This document shows, piece after piece, positions 1 to 10,990 of a stretch of DNA of 64,000 nt; position 1 is the first letter of the stretch, and every line of letters starts with the position of its first letter. Made by a program: the position numbers and the translations under genes. Under the pieces are notes generated by a model that worked only from the letters and a program-made list of their open reading frames with translations, ran no database searches and was not told where the DNA came from. Origin of the DNA: Apostichopus japonicus (Eukaryota; Echinodermata; Holothuroidea; Aspidochirotida; Stichopodidae); the NCBI RefSeq assembly GCF_037975245.1, contig NC_092562.1, forward strand, positions 30,640,054-30,704,053, in the 5' to 3' direction.

Positions 1-480
1 AAACTGTGTACGGTATGTAAGGCGGATGCGGTGTTGCCTACTATAATGCTGAAAATAGAATGATGTGAAAAGAAATAAGTGTGAATATCCCTTTACCATG
101 AAACCCTCCTCATGTGTGGTCAAGGAGGAATGTTATCACCAACTCTTCCATCCTGACTTGCCCCCTGCTGACCTTTCATAACCAGAGCTGTGCTATAAAG
201 TTGCAGTTAGCTCAAACTGATCTGACCACAGAGCAGGCAGCAGAGAGAAAGATAAGAAGAGTCACAGATGGCTTGCTTAATGAAGTATAAACAATAACAT
301 GCGTAGTACAGTGTAAACTGAATCCTTCTGAAAATGAATAAGTACCGAAAACAGGACTACCTGCCCGATAGGCGATAAGAAATAACATTTACGTGAATGG
401 CAGAACACGCCCCTAACCGCGTGCGGCCATCTGAAAAAGTTAACTTTCTGTTGCTTGCAAGTGACGTTTTGTTCATGTCG
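1..480. other. Gene-free stretch, nothing recognised
   Basis: No coding region, RNA gene or clear repeat is visible before the tandem array that begins near 530. Confidence 0.4.
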
Positions 481-529
481 GTAAAAAATGCAGACAGTAA
501 TGAAACGTGATAACCGGGGGGGGGGTGCA

Positions 530-1010
530 TTTTGGGGGTCTACGGGCAGTGGTACCCCACTAATAGAAATTTGTGGAAATGCCCATCCCTTACATATGAA
601 GTGATAACTATCATTTTCCAGTAGGTTTCAACTGGTTAACTCATGAGCTGACTTAGGTCAATGAGGGGGATGGGCATATTGGGGGTCAACTGGCAGGGGT
701 ACCCCACTAATAAAAATTACTGGAAATGTACAAAGAGTACTGCCAATCATTTTCCAGTAGTTTTCAACTGTTTACCTCATGAGCTGACCTAGGTCAATGA
801 GGGGAGGGGCATTTTGACACTGACAGCTACTGACAGGGATACCCCACCAATTAAAACTACTGGAAATGCCCCTCCCTTGTATCTGAAGTACTAACCATCA
901 TTTTCCAGTAGGTTTCAAGTGGTTACCTCATAAGCTGACCTAGGCCATCCGTGAGGGGTCAATTATTGATGACTGGCAAAGCTACCCCCACCAATTACTG
1001 GCGATGGCCA
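530..1010. repeat. Degenerate tandem repeat, period about 143-146 bp
   Basis: Three to four diverged copies follow one another. The landmark word ACCCCACTAA or ACCCCACCAA recurs near 553, 699, 841 and 984. Between landmarks each copy carries CATTTTCCAGTAG, then a GAGCTGACCTAGGTCAATGAG-like stretch with small changes. Nothing coding is seen in it. Confidence 0.7.
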
Positions 1011-2392
1011 TTTGTTGCTCTTTGGGCCATACCTGACACATTGTACTTACTTTGATGAGGTTACCATGAAAGCTGATCTAGTTTAGCTTTTAGGTGACTT
1101 TAAAATTGCTCTCCCAGCCACACCCATCACATCCGGTTTGCCAGTCGTCTGGTTTCATATACAGGAATGCACTGTGAACATTGTGATGTACAAGGCAATT
1201 GGTTACCTTCCCAGCTAACCAAACCCTCCGTTGTTACAGGAGGGTTCATGTACAATCTAGGCCTTACCATCGTCTGTTTACAGAAGTTCAGACAATTAAT
1301 AGAAACTCTTCAAGTCTTTGTTCATTTTTGACAACCATTGTAAGTAGTTATGCTACAATCTGCCATAAGAATACAACACATTAAAAGCCTCATTCAGCTT
1401 CAACCCAACTTCTTGTCAAGAAGTGTTACAGTAATGGGATTCATACACTGGCGTCCACGAAGGATTGGGCGAGCAAGTGGGACACTTTCCCGCTAGAAAA
1501 TCAAAGTACTACAACAACAAAAAGCAAGTATTTTTTCAAAATGCTACGTCTTTCGTGGACTTTTCGCGGTGGAGCCATTATGCCTAGAAATTGAACATTA
1601 TCTTTATTGCCAATCGTTGAAGAGAAGCTAAACAGAAATAATAGAAACACGATTTAAGTCCCGGTAAGCAAGGTGGTTCTTCCACCTCCATGCACACTGC
1701 TAGCCATGTTATTAACAATATAAGATATATCACAGCCTTTATTTCACCAGGTAGTTCCTTGTTGTCACTCTACGGGTCAGTGGTTAGCAGGTTGGTGTGT
1801 TATTTTATTACTTCTAAACGAATTCAAAGGGTCTGAAGAAATGCAAATAGTGTCGTGCTTGGACAGTATATTGGACTATCGATGTACAATCGCCCATTAC
1901 GTGGTTAGACTGTCGTAGAGTTCAGGATATATCGTTACTTACTAGTGAAATGTCATTGGCTGGAACGTTTGGAATAAACCATTATTACCTATGGGGAATA
2001 AGACTATGTGAAATAAAGAAACAGGCCTTGTATTTCATACACGTACGAGGGTTGTACCGAAAACTCTTGCCTTCTGGTAGGCTACTTTCAAACATGCAAA
2101 TCAGTGGGGGAAATTGTCCCATCAATTTATCTGCCAGCCCTCTTCCCCCCTCTCCGACAAAGAAAATGCCAGAAATTCGTTCATTTTTATCACCAAAAAA
2201 GGTCATTCCCCATGGAAAAGCAATTCCCATTAACCCTCCCCTAAAAGCAAACGTCTAGCAAATTCAGATTAATAACGTCCTGATAGAAAGCAACTATTTT
2301 ACAATGCTAAGCAGCTGCATGAGGCGAACAATAGTTGCATACACTGTTCAGAACAAGATACCTGCAGGGCAGTCCACACTGCATATTTCATA
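1011..2392. other. Gene-free stretch, nothing recognised
   Basis: Only short open frames with no recognisable domain or splice context occur. A small inverted pair (TCCACGAAGG near 1455 and CTTTCGTGGA near 1550) is the only structure seen. Confidence 0.4.
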
Positions 2393-2396
2393 GCGA

Positions 2397-3794
2397 GTAT
2401 AGCGGGCCATCAGGCTCAAATCGTGGGGAATCGATATATACCGATATAAATCGTCATATCGGTCGACTTATACCAGTTTCTTGCAGCTTAAATTGACTTC
2501 TACCGATTTAAATCGACATATACCAGTTTAGAGCGCATTAACATATTCCAAATCCCAAATTCGATGATGATTGACATGTGAAAATACATCATGTGAAGTC
2601 ACCTGACAAGGGGGGCGAATAAGTAAATAGTTCCTTAATTACCAAGAGAGTAAGAGTGTTTATCGTGATTATGTAAATGGTTATTTTGGACAATTACTTG
2701 CAAACAGATTTCGGTGTAATAATAAGGCTGAAAAAACTGATATGTCAATGTCAATATGTCAATTATCTCAATGCAAACTGGGCTTGTTTAGTCAAACCAG
2801 GGAGCTGCTACTCTTAGCAGCTCCCTGGTCAAACACGTGGAGCTATAGTATAGGAATACTCTTAGCCAAATACACACAGGTCTGCAGGACGTACACAGAT
2901 GCAATTACCTACTCCAGTTACACCATAAACAAAGATTACATTGTTCTGCTGTGAGGCCTACTGTAAGGTTCTGGTTTACTGTAGCAATTAATTCTCAGGG
3001 GGTTAACAATTACAGTATTCAAGCTCAAATCATGCATTCCACTGCGCTCGTGTTTATTTTCAATTAATCGCCCGCCTTGTCAGGTGACTTCAAGTGATGT
3101 ATTTTCACATGTCAATCATCACCGAAATCGGGATTTGGAATATGAGCAAAATCGATGATATGTCAATTTAAATAATATGTATATGTCAATTTGAGTTGCT
3201 AAAAACTGGTATAAGTCCAAAAAAATGACTTACACCGATTTAATTCGACATATCATCGATTTACACTGGAAGATGTCGATTTAAATTGACATATACCGAT
3301 TTATTTTACATATCATCGATTTAAATTGGTATATGTTGAATTAGATCGGTATATATCGATTTAAACTGGTATAAGTTGAATTAAATTGACATATACCGAT
3401 TTATTTGACATATCATCGATTTAAATTGGTATATGTTGAATTAGATCGGTAAATGTCGATTTAAACTGGTATAAGTTGAATTAAATTGACATATACCGAT
3501 TTATTTGACATATCATCGATTTAAATTGGTATATGTCGATTTAGATCGGTATATGTCGATGTACACTGGTATAAGTCGAATTAAATTGGTATATGTCGAT
3601 TAAAAATAGCATATACCTATTTAATTTGACATATCATCGATTTAAACTGGTATATGTCGATTTAAATTGCTATATGTCGATTTAAATCGGTAGTAGTCAA
3701 TTTAAGCTGCTGGGTATAAGTCGAAGGAATTTGGTATATGTCGATTTAAATATAGGGCGATTCCCCGCTATTTGAGACTGATGGCCCGCCATAC
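2397..3794. mobile_element. Fold-back type DNA element, non-autonomous, with satellite-like interior
   Basis: The outer 37 bases are inverted copies with about four mismatches: the left end begins GTATAGCGGGCCATCAG and the right end, on the other strand, begins GTATGGCGGGCCATCAG. A 4-bp GCGA lies just outside each end (2393-2396 and 3795-3798), as expected of a target-site duplication. A second inverted pair is internal: the left copy (about 2560-2620, CACATGTGA...GTCACCTGACAAGG) recurs inverted at about 3070-3125. The right half (3160-3760) is filled with tandem variants of ATATGTCGATTTAAATTGGT. No transposase is encoded. The superfamily is unknown; a 4-bp duplication would fit several. Confidence 0.7.
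3160..3760. repeat. AT-rich tandem repeat of TCGATTTAAA-type units
   Basis: Short units alternating ATATGTCGATTTAAA, TTGGTATA and GACATATACCGATTTA run for about 600 bases. A shorter, mostly opposite-strand version lies at 2435-2535 near the other end of the same fold-back element. Because the unit is nearly self-complementary (TTTAAA, TCGA), the array could form extended hairpins. Confidence 0.75.
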
Positions 3795-4143
3795 GCGAGC
3801 ACCCTTCATGAATCAATTGATAATGGAGTACATTCACCGTCTTTATTCGTGAACTCTGGAATGAATGGAAGAGCAATTGGTCTTTAAAAGGTATCATATA
3901 TTTGCCCAAAATGTCGGCATGCTAGAAATTGTTTTCAAAGACAAGGCCTGATTATCTAGAGGGGTTCTGTCCCTTCAAATAATTCCCAGACAAAATGGAA
4001 AATTAAATATTTCCGGTCCGTAACTGATGACCTTTGACCCTTGAGATTTTACTCGTGGCTATTGTAACTGTGACAGGGTTGATTCATCACCCTCCTATAG
4101 AATTTAACTGTCAAGTATTTGTTATTAGAGGGAGCGCGACAAC

Positions 4144-4208
4144 AATAAATTTGTTGCTGTACACCTCAAGGCAAATCTATTCGTTATCGCTCTCTCCAAC
4201 TTTACAGG
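4144..4208 (+). repeat. Duplicated segment of about 65 bp, copy 1 (copy 2 at 5223-5290)
   Basis: The stretch from AATAAATTTGTTGCTGT to CTCCAACTTTACAGG is nearly identical to 5223-5290. The first copy is followed directly by the target duplication of the MITE at 4217-4585. Similarity between the copies stops at that point. Confidence 0.7.
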
Positions 4209-4216
4209 TAGGTTGA

Positions 4217-4585
4217 CAAGGGCGTAGGAACCGGGGGGCGGGGGGGGGGGGCGCCAGCCCCCCAGTGAAAAATGTGGAGGGGCGGAAGTATCATTCCGCC
4301 CCCACTTCGCAAGTCGAAAAACCCCTTTTTCATTTCCAAATGAGAAAAAAAAATCTCATTTGGAGCACCAACTTGCATCTAAGGCCAGGTGAAAATACAA
4401 AATTAAGTTTACAAAATGGAGTGGGTGTTGAAGTGTGCTATATTGCACCAAATTGCATCTGAGGCCACCTGGAAATGCAAAAAAAAAATCCAAAGGGGAG
4501 GGGGACACCCCCTCCCATTAGACCCTCCCCCAGGCCGGCCATCAGTCTTCAGCCCCCCACTCAAAAGTAACTTCCTACGCCACTG
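4217..4585. mobile_element. hAT-type MITE, 369 bp, with 8-bp target duplication
   Basis: TAGGTTGA stands immediately left (4209-4216) and right (4586-4593) of the element: a perfect 8-bp duplication, the length typical of hAT elements. The left end reads CAAGGGCGTAGGAA and the right end, inverted, CAGTGGCGTAGGAAG. Each end is followed inside by a long G-run. The interior holds no open frame of note. Intact duplications suggest a fairly recent insertion. Confidence 0.8.
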
Positions 4586-4593
4586 TAGGTTGA

Positions 4594-6699
4594 TGAATAT
4601 TTTTTGTCATTTAACAAACAATAAACTAATCATTAAATGTAAAACATGTTACTATCCTAAATAATGGTAAATCAGAGTCAATGCCTCTCAACGGTAGTAA
4701 ATACCAGGATAGAAGTAAATCGTCACTATTAGCAGGCCTAAGGCTATAAGTGTGTATGTTAGTATGGTCCACGAGGCGACGACCGCCTGCACATGTAGCC
4801 ACTAAGACGTATTGTTTGTTATATTTCATTATTAATGCAGACTTTTCATTAATTATTCTTATGATAATCCAGTGCTAGGGTGCTTCGGGGTTAATTTATG
4901 ACATGTGTGATTTACCTGGATACAAAATTGCGTGTAAAACCAGTGCAACCACTATCAAAGTCATTACAATTGTGAATGAACATGGAAGTACATACGGTTG
5001 CTGTACATTGTTCTGCGCATGCGCAGTGCGTATTAACTAGGGGAATCCCATTATAATTAGCGTCTACTGCGGAATTCCTCATTCAGGGACCGTCTGAACA
5101 GTTGTGTCATTAGTTTGTACTGTTTGGGACTAGGTTTACTATGAGGGTAAAGTGTATTTTATTTAAGAAGTTTTACCATTGTGATTGTATGCGAAATAGA
5201 GAACGATGTAAGAATGAGTTAGACTGATAAATTTGTTGCTGTGCACCTAAAGGCAAATCTATTCGTTATCGCTCTCTCCAACTTTACAGGATCCTGACCA
5301 CCTTATTACATTACTAAGGTGTGTACAATGATTATTTGTGTTATTGACATACACACGCAATTGGTCACGGCTTGGACTCGCATGAAACATTTAATCCAGC
5401 GGCCATAACCGTTTCAATGTTTAGCAACAAGTTAAGCAAAGTAGCCTACTTCCTACTCAAATTGCCAGCTCTCGTTGCAAACTCTCCATGTTTCACCAGC
5501 GAATTTTTTAAAATGCCTGAACACATGCTACATGTACCCCCTTCCCCGATATTTACACCATCAGTAGCTTATTCCATCCTCTTGGCTCTTCAATTTCAAA
5601 TTATCAAAATTATTGATTTATAACTGAAAAGATACTGAATATCTTATTACTTTGCGTTGCAGAAATGCTGGTTATTGCACAGAGTTAGGCAGAAGATCGC
5701 GTTTTTCTGTTTTGGCGATAAAATTATTGCTCGCGGGCAAGTCGAATACCTACGGTACTACAGTAGCCTAATCTTAAGACATTCGCCCATGTATGAAGAC
5801 ATCGAGACGTTTCAAGAATGGACCTGACACCCCCACCTGCCACCCCCATCAGGAAGAGTTCCAATCATATCGCCTTATATTTCTATTCTGGTCTAATGTT
5901 AAATTTGTGGAAAACATTTCTTGGAGTATTTACTAACGGGAGTGGATTGTGCTCTAGAGCAAGCACAGAGTTATCTAACTTCCAAGTACCGTGATTGATA
6001 TTATGGTCAATTTTGTTTTGTACATTTTATTTTCTTTCTTACTTTGTTCTCTTTTTTTCTTTTCTTTAGGGTTACTAGCTTGATAAACATATTTTTTTTT
6101 GTAGTATCCTGTATAAACCATTACTGCACTGTTTTTGTATGTCTATGTTATATTAACTGAACTGAACTGAGTAATCTCTCTACATCTGCATGAGATGCCC
6201 TAATATACGAGTGAAAGAAATTTGGCTTTTTTCATGCTAGTCGGAAATTCATTAACACTTTAATGAAAAGGAGATTTAGTCTTTCAGTTCCTCAACGTTT
6301 TAATTACAATAAAGTTTTTTTTTCACAGTAAGTTAAGTCATCGGAACCAATTTTACTTTAGCACTCTAAACAATTGCTAGCTGTTTTGATAAGTACTGGC
6401 CTGGAATATCTGAGCCTCCCAAGTAGTCTGAGCCAACAGGGTCTTGTGTGAGTGTAACCACATTATCATATATACAACCATGGTTCCACAAATATACTAA
6501 CTTGATCAGTGCAATGTTACTAAAAGAACTTCTGTCACAACAGTTTGGTGATATAATTTGATATCTAACTTCACCTTCTTCAAGAGATCATATGTGGTGT
6601 TTTTCACATGCAAAATTGAAAGTGCAGGTCAAACCATACGGTTTGTTAGATGTATGTAAGCTTCATGAAAGTCCCTTGAGTACCTAGCCAAACATTGGG
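4594..6699. other. Gene-free stretch with a duplicated 65-bp segment and a possible LINE 3' tail
   Basis: Copy 2 of the 65-bp segment is at 5223-5290. Around 5990-6170 a T/C-rich stretch is followed by AACTGAACTGAACTGA, which resembles the short tandem repeat at the 3' end of some CR1/L2-type LINEs; no reverse transcriptase is visible. Nothing else is recognised. Confidence 0.3.
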
Positions 6700-6703
6700 G
6701 CTC

Positions 6704-6743
<40 letters not shown>

Positions 6744-6860
6744 ACCGTAATGAGTTGGAAAATCAAGAACAGTGAAAAAACTTCCAGCCTCCACCGGGAT
6801 TCGAACCCGGGCCTCCCGCTTTGTACGCGGACACCCTTAACCAACTAGGCCATGGACGCT
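6700..6860 (-). mobile_element. tRNA-derived SINE with (TA)n tail
   Basis: The head at 6786-6859 on the minus strand folds as a tRNA: 7-bp acceptor stem with one G-G mismatch, D arm containing TGGCCTAGTTGGTTAAGG (A-box-like), anticodon stem TCCGC/GCGGG, and a T arm with a perfect CCGGG stem around TTCGAAT (B box). It is followed by about 45 unrelated bases and then (TA)n at 6709-6739, the usual order for a tRNA-derived SINE. The anticodon would be ACA (Cys), rare in animal tRNA sets, which favours a SINE over a working tRNA gene. Confidence 0.6.
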
Positions 6861-7086
6861 GATTGTATATTCAGAGGTTCAAAACCGGAAAAGAAGGTCG
6901 TAATTCCACTGTAGGCGTTTGTTACCTGTATCGAACAATACTGGTTCTGTTTTTGGTGACATACTTTGCCTTACTCTAGAGATCAAAAATGATGCTAACC
7001 AACTCATTTGTGAATCCTAAAGCCGGATCTCGAAAGAGATACTTTGAACAGACTTTATGTTAATGAAATGAAGGTAAGCGACAAGG

Positions 7087-7088
<2 letters not shown>

Positions 7089-7165
<77 letters not shown>
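7089..7165. repeat. (TA)n microsatellite
   Basis: A pure TA dinucleotide run of nearly 80 bases, directly followed by the left arm of the palindrome at 7169-7342. Confidence 0.95.
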
Positions 7166-7167
<2 letters not shown>

Positions 7168-7168
7168 T

Positions 7169-7342
<174 letters not shown>

Positions 7343-8748
7343 TGTAGTGATGTCTTGCTTGAAAGAACACAACAAACACAATATACACAAAATATACAGA
7401 TTATATGTTTATCTATTTATATTCATCAAAGGGCTAAATTTATTTTTATAGTTGTAATAACAACAGTGACGGTCATATGTTTTAATTTCCTCGTGATTAT
7501 AAATACCTTTAAATTTGAACAAAGGAAGATGGAAAAACTTGGGAAATGATAAACATGAAATATATGAACACAACATATCCTGGTCTACAAATATAAGCTT
7601 AAACACGTGTAGTAGATTACATAGGTTTAGTTAATATGTGGCTAGTTTATAAAATAATAACAGAAAATGCATACAGCTTTTGATTTTAAAGACACTATCT
7701 AATCAGTTTACATCATATTATTATAAAACATTGAACATTAAGCAAACAATGAATCATAATTTAAAACATGAAAGAAGCTTGATGAATGAGAAAGCCGCAA
7801 TAAACCAGAAAGCCAGTCTTTTCAATTCCTTGCCATAAAATGTCTCACTCAACAACCTGATGATGCAGAGCCACTAAATATTAAAAAAAAAAAAAACATT
7901 GTCGAATAATTTAGTGAGAATCATAATATCAGAGACTCTCTGAACCATTACATTCTAATACTAAATACATTCTATACATGATAAAGGCATCAAGCAATTA
8001 AGTCACTGATATGGTTATATTGGTGAATGATTTATTTATATAAAACAGCGAAAAACATGTGTAATGCGAAAGACAATGACTTAATATATCGTTTTGTTAA
8101 GAAAAAGTTGGGCTTGCTAGTAGCCTACATATGGACGGTGAAATAAAAAGTTGTTGAATCAATATATTTATATAAAACAACATGTAACTTTGGCTAAGTG
8201 ATAGTTTGGCTTATATGTGGCATGGTGGAATCAATACGTCCCCCGAGTTGTGACCCTCTCGGTGGTGTGGTTACTTGCTATCACACGGATATATGTGTCC
8301 AAAAAGCCACGTATGGCAGCTTCCTATCCATTTGGGATCAAACTATATACAGTTATATTGCTGAATGATTTTTTAATACAAAAACATACCATTACCCTAG
8401 GCCTATACAGTTCAATAGAAAATATAAAGTTGCCGTTACCAAATTCAGACTGACACCAAGAAAATAAAACAATGGATTACACAATAGCTCGCATTACTTT
8501 CAAATATGACCTCACCCCAACTTGCTGTTGTTGAGTTACCATGTTTAAAAGCTATTTTCAGCGAAATGAATTTGAGCCCCACCCTCATACCACCACATAC
8601 CTGATAATTATACCTACACCTTCTACTCACTACGGCACTCCTATGTATGTATGTTTAGCTGAAAGCAACTTAAGCCCTGCCCCCTCGTAGATATGCATTA
8701 TAACACATTCATAAATACCATTAATGGAATACTGGCTGCTGATTGGCG
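7343..8748. other. Gene-free stretch, nothing recognised
   Basis: AT-rich sequence with no coding signal, splice-site pairs or clear repeats. Confidence 0.4.
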
Positions 8749-8807
8749 GAAAGTCATTCGAGACCAGTCATGACTAATGCTTTAGTGACTGGTCTCGAAT
8801 GACTTTC
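8749..8807. repeat. Perfect 22-bp hairpin with 15-base loop
   Basis: The arms 8749-8770 (GAAAGTCATTCGAGACCAG...) and 8786-8807 are exact reverse complements around a loop of 15 bases. No other element feature (tail, target duplication) is evident. It could be a MITE remnant or a transcribed hairpin. Confidence 0.85.
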
Positions 8808-9625
8808 AGTATAGAGAATTTAATGACACTAGATCAGCTGCACAGTTACCATTTGGTAGTTCTCCTTAGTTGTGTGACACAATTAACAATGTAGGATTTG
8901 TTTCTTAGGTTGCTATAGTGATATCTGATGTATGCTACATATAGTAATCATTGGTAAGTATTCATGGTGGTGTTACATAACAATGGATTTGTCAATCTGG
9001 TTGCTATAGAGATCTACTTTTAGGTATGCTAATGGGATTGTTAGCTGAAAATGTCCTAAAATACTAAATACATGTATATATGTTGTGTTCACTGTACGTA
9101 CTGCTGTGTTGTGTGTCAGTATTGATACTTCATTGCTCAATAGTCTATACACAACGTAGCCTAGCCTAACGATGTGTATAACGTTATAGCCAGTACTATC
9201 CTGAGCAGGGTTCCGAAGCAGTATTGCATCGCAGTTTGCGATTCAATATACATACAAATGCGGTGCAACACAATATTTGTATCGCACCTGTGCGAACCAA
9301 AAGTTATTACAAAATCTTTTAAGATCAAATTATTTTATTTTGATTGGAATACAGAGAAAACAGTATAAAAATACTGAGAATACTTCCCCATTGAATTTAG
9401 AAGGTACTTATCACAATGTTACCACTGCTAATCAATCATGAACTTTGATGATCTGCTAATCAAGATCAATTCTAATCCGACCCCTGATCATGAGCACTGT
9501 TAATTCGAAGCTGCTCTGGGTTTAAACAGATAACCAGATCATAATGCAAATGGAACGATACCTTCGTATATTTACATAATCCATTAATTGGGTAATTCCA
9601 TGGGTTGCCTCGCTGATTTCACTAG

Positions 9626-9634
9626 TATATAAAG
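9626..9634 (+). promoter_or_regulatory. TATA box candidate
   Basis: TATATAAAG lies 134 bases upstream of the ATG at 9768, a sensible distance for a short leader. There is no independent support for transcription. Confidence 0.35.
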
Positions 9635-9767
9635 ACTAGCATTGCAGGTATGGTACGTACTATATGTAAAATATACACATGCACTATGCATAAATGTTAA
9701 CGAATCACACCAATCAACAAGGTGTTGTTTTCGGTGAAACTACCGTCATTTTATCACGAATACTTAT

Positions 9768-9962
9768 ATGCGAATCCAGTTTTTCACTGTCTTCGTGTTC
9801 CATCGGCTAGTATCTAGCCAGTCTAAGCTGCTAAATGCTAGCGCATATCGCAATATAATTGTGGTGGATACGGCTACAGAGTGGTCATGTTCTATAGATT
9901 GTTTTGAATCAATCAACTATGACGTGTCAACCACTGTTACGTCACGAAAAAAGGAGAGATGA
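9768..9962 (+). CDS. Possible small secreted peptide, 64 aa, unrecognised
   Basis: I do not recognise this protein. It starts MRIQFFTVFVFHRLVSSQS, which reads like a short signal peptide (basic residue, hydrophobic core, small residues near the likely cut). The mature part would hold a WSCSIDC motif and end in a basic KKER. A TATAAA-like box lies 134 bases upstream. AATAAA words lie at the stop codon and about 40 bases beyond (near 10001), so the whole could be one compact transcription unit. The CSIDCFES stretch loosely recalls the start of PAN/apple-like domains, so it could instead be a first exon, although no strong donor site is seen. Chance occurrence is possible. Confidence 0.3.
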   Translation: MRIQFFTVFVFHRLVSSQSKLLNASAYRNIIVVDTATEWSCSIDCFESINYDVSTTVTSRKKER

Positions 9963-9997
9963 ATAAACCTGGAGAACAGTTCCTTGATCTTTGAAAA

Positions 9998-10006
9998 ATG
10001 CAATAA
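9998..10006 (+). terminator. Polyadenylation signal candidate
   Basis: CAATAAAATC follows the 64-aa frame ending at 9962 by about 40 bases. A further AATAAA overlaps the stop codon. Both are weak evidence by themselves. Confidence 0.25.
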
Positions 10007-10186
10007 AATCTTCCTTTTTAGACACTTTTTTTAGTTGTATTTATGACATCATCACAGTGACCTTCGCCTCGGCCCGCTCAGCCTCTGCGACGACGTCATC
10101 ATCGGTCCACATATGTGACCGGCTACCCTCGTATTTATTCCCTAATTGAACACACATTATATACCCACTTTCTACCAACACCTAAT

Positions 10187-10548
10187 TTGGGCTCCATAAA
10201 AACCTTGATTCTCATCACCGAAAAGTTTATTTCTGACATTGTTTTTATGGTTTCGGCGTTAATATATTGCCCGAAAGCACTCTGACCAAATCCCACAATC
10301 AAACAGTTCTCTCGTACTCGAGATCATGTTGTATTAATATCACTGAGTGAATGTCGGACTAATTGATGCTCCGGATGGAAATTCAACTTGACAAGAACAA
10401 CAAGAACATTCTGGATATACGATTTATAGTACCAAATTGGGCCCAGTGAGACCACATCAAAAGTTGATTTGAGATAAAAAAAAAATACCTGGCGACTGGG
10501 TTTTCAGAAGTCAGTGATGAGAATCAAGTTTTTTTTTTATGGAGCCAA
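10187..10548. mobile_element. MITE-like inverted-repeat element, about 360 bp
   Basis: The left end (GGCTCCATAAAAACC, then TTGATTCTCATCACC) recurs inverted at the right end (10515-10548: GTGATGAGAATCAAG, then T-run and ATGGAGCC). The interior has no open frame. Termini are imprecise and no target duplication was found. Confidence 0.5.
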
Positions 10549-10830
10549 GTATGGCTGTACAAGAAACCAATGGCAAGAAACCAAAAACAAGCCTGTAACA
10601 GTTCTAATTAATCTTATCTGTTATATGCTCTCCTCTCATCCTTAGTTTTTCTGTCATCTTCATCCGGATGATTGCCTTTATAGTGGCAGGATACTTTTTC
10701 ATTACCAGCTCTGAAAAATAAATGAAAATATGGATCAATTCATGCAGGGGTGTCGATTTGCTTTTGAAAGTGTGTGTGTGTGTGGGGGAGGGGGGGCATT
10801 TGCTTGACATGTACTATCTAAGACACTATC

Positions 10831-10990
10831 GGAGCGCCACCATTGGCGGGTTTGGCCAAAAATGCCTCCCATATATCCGGAAATGGCACTTCCCAGGCCT
10901 TAGAAGTCATCTAAACATTCCTTATTTGAGATCTCATGTTTTATTGAGAAATTAACATTTCCCCCAAATAAATTAACTCGGTAAAATCAC
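10831..10990 (+). repeat. Diverged interspersed repeat, copy 1 (copy 2 at 11682-11880)
   Basis: Both copies begin GGAGCGCCAC and share the same order of words: a CAAAAATG block, a GGAAATG(G/A)CACTT block, and GAGAT(C/T)(T/C)CATGTTT. The second copy lies just inside the left end of the element at 11626-14004. Confidence 0.5.

Noticed and set aside
3160-3760. Regular short repeats resembling a CRISPR array
   Set aside because: There is no repeat-spacer alternation, the units are contiguous and variable, no cas genes are present, and the genome is eukaryotic.
6786-6859. Functional tRNA-Cys gene
   Set aside because: The cloverleaf is good, but the anticodon ACA, the acceptor G-G mismatch and the SINE-like body with a (TA)n tail favour a retroposon.
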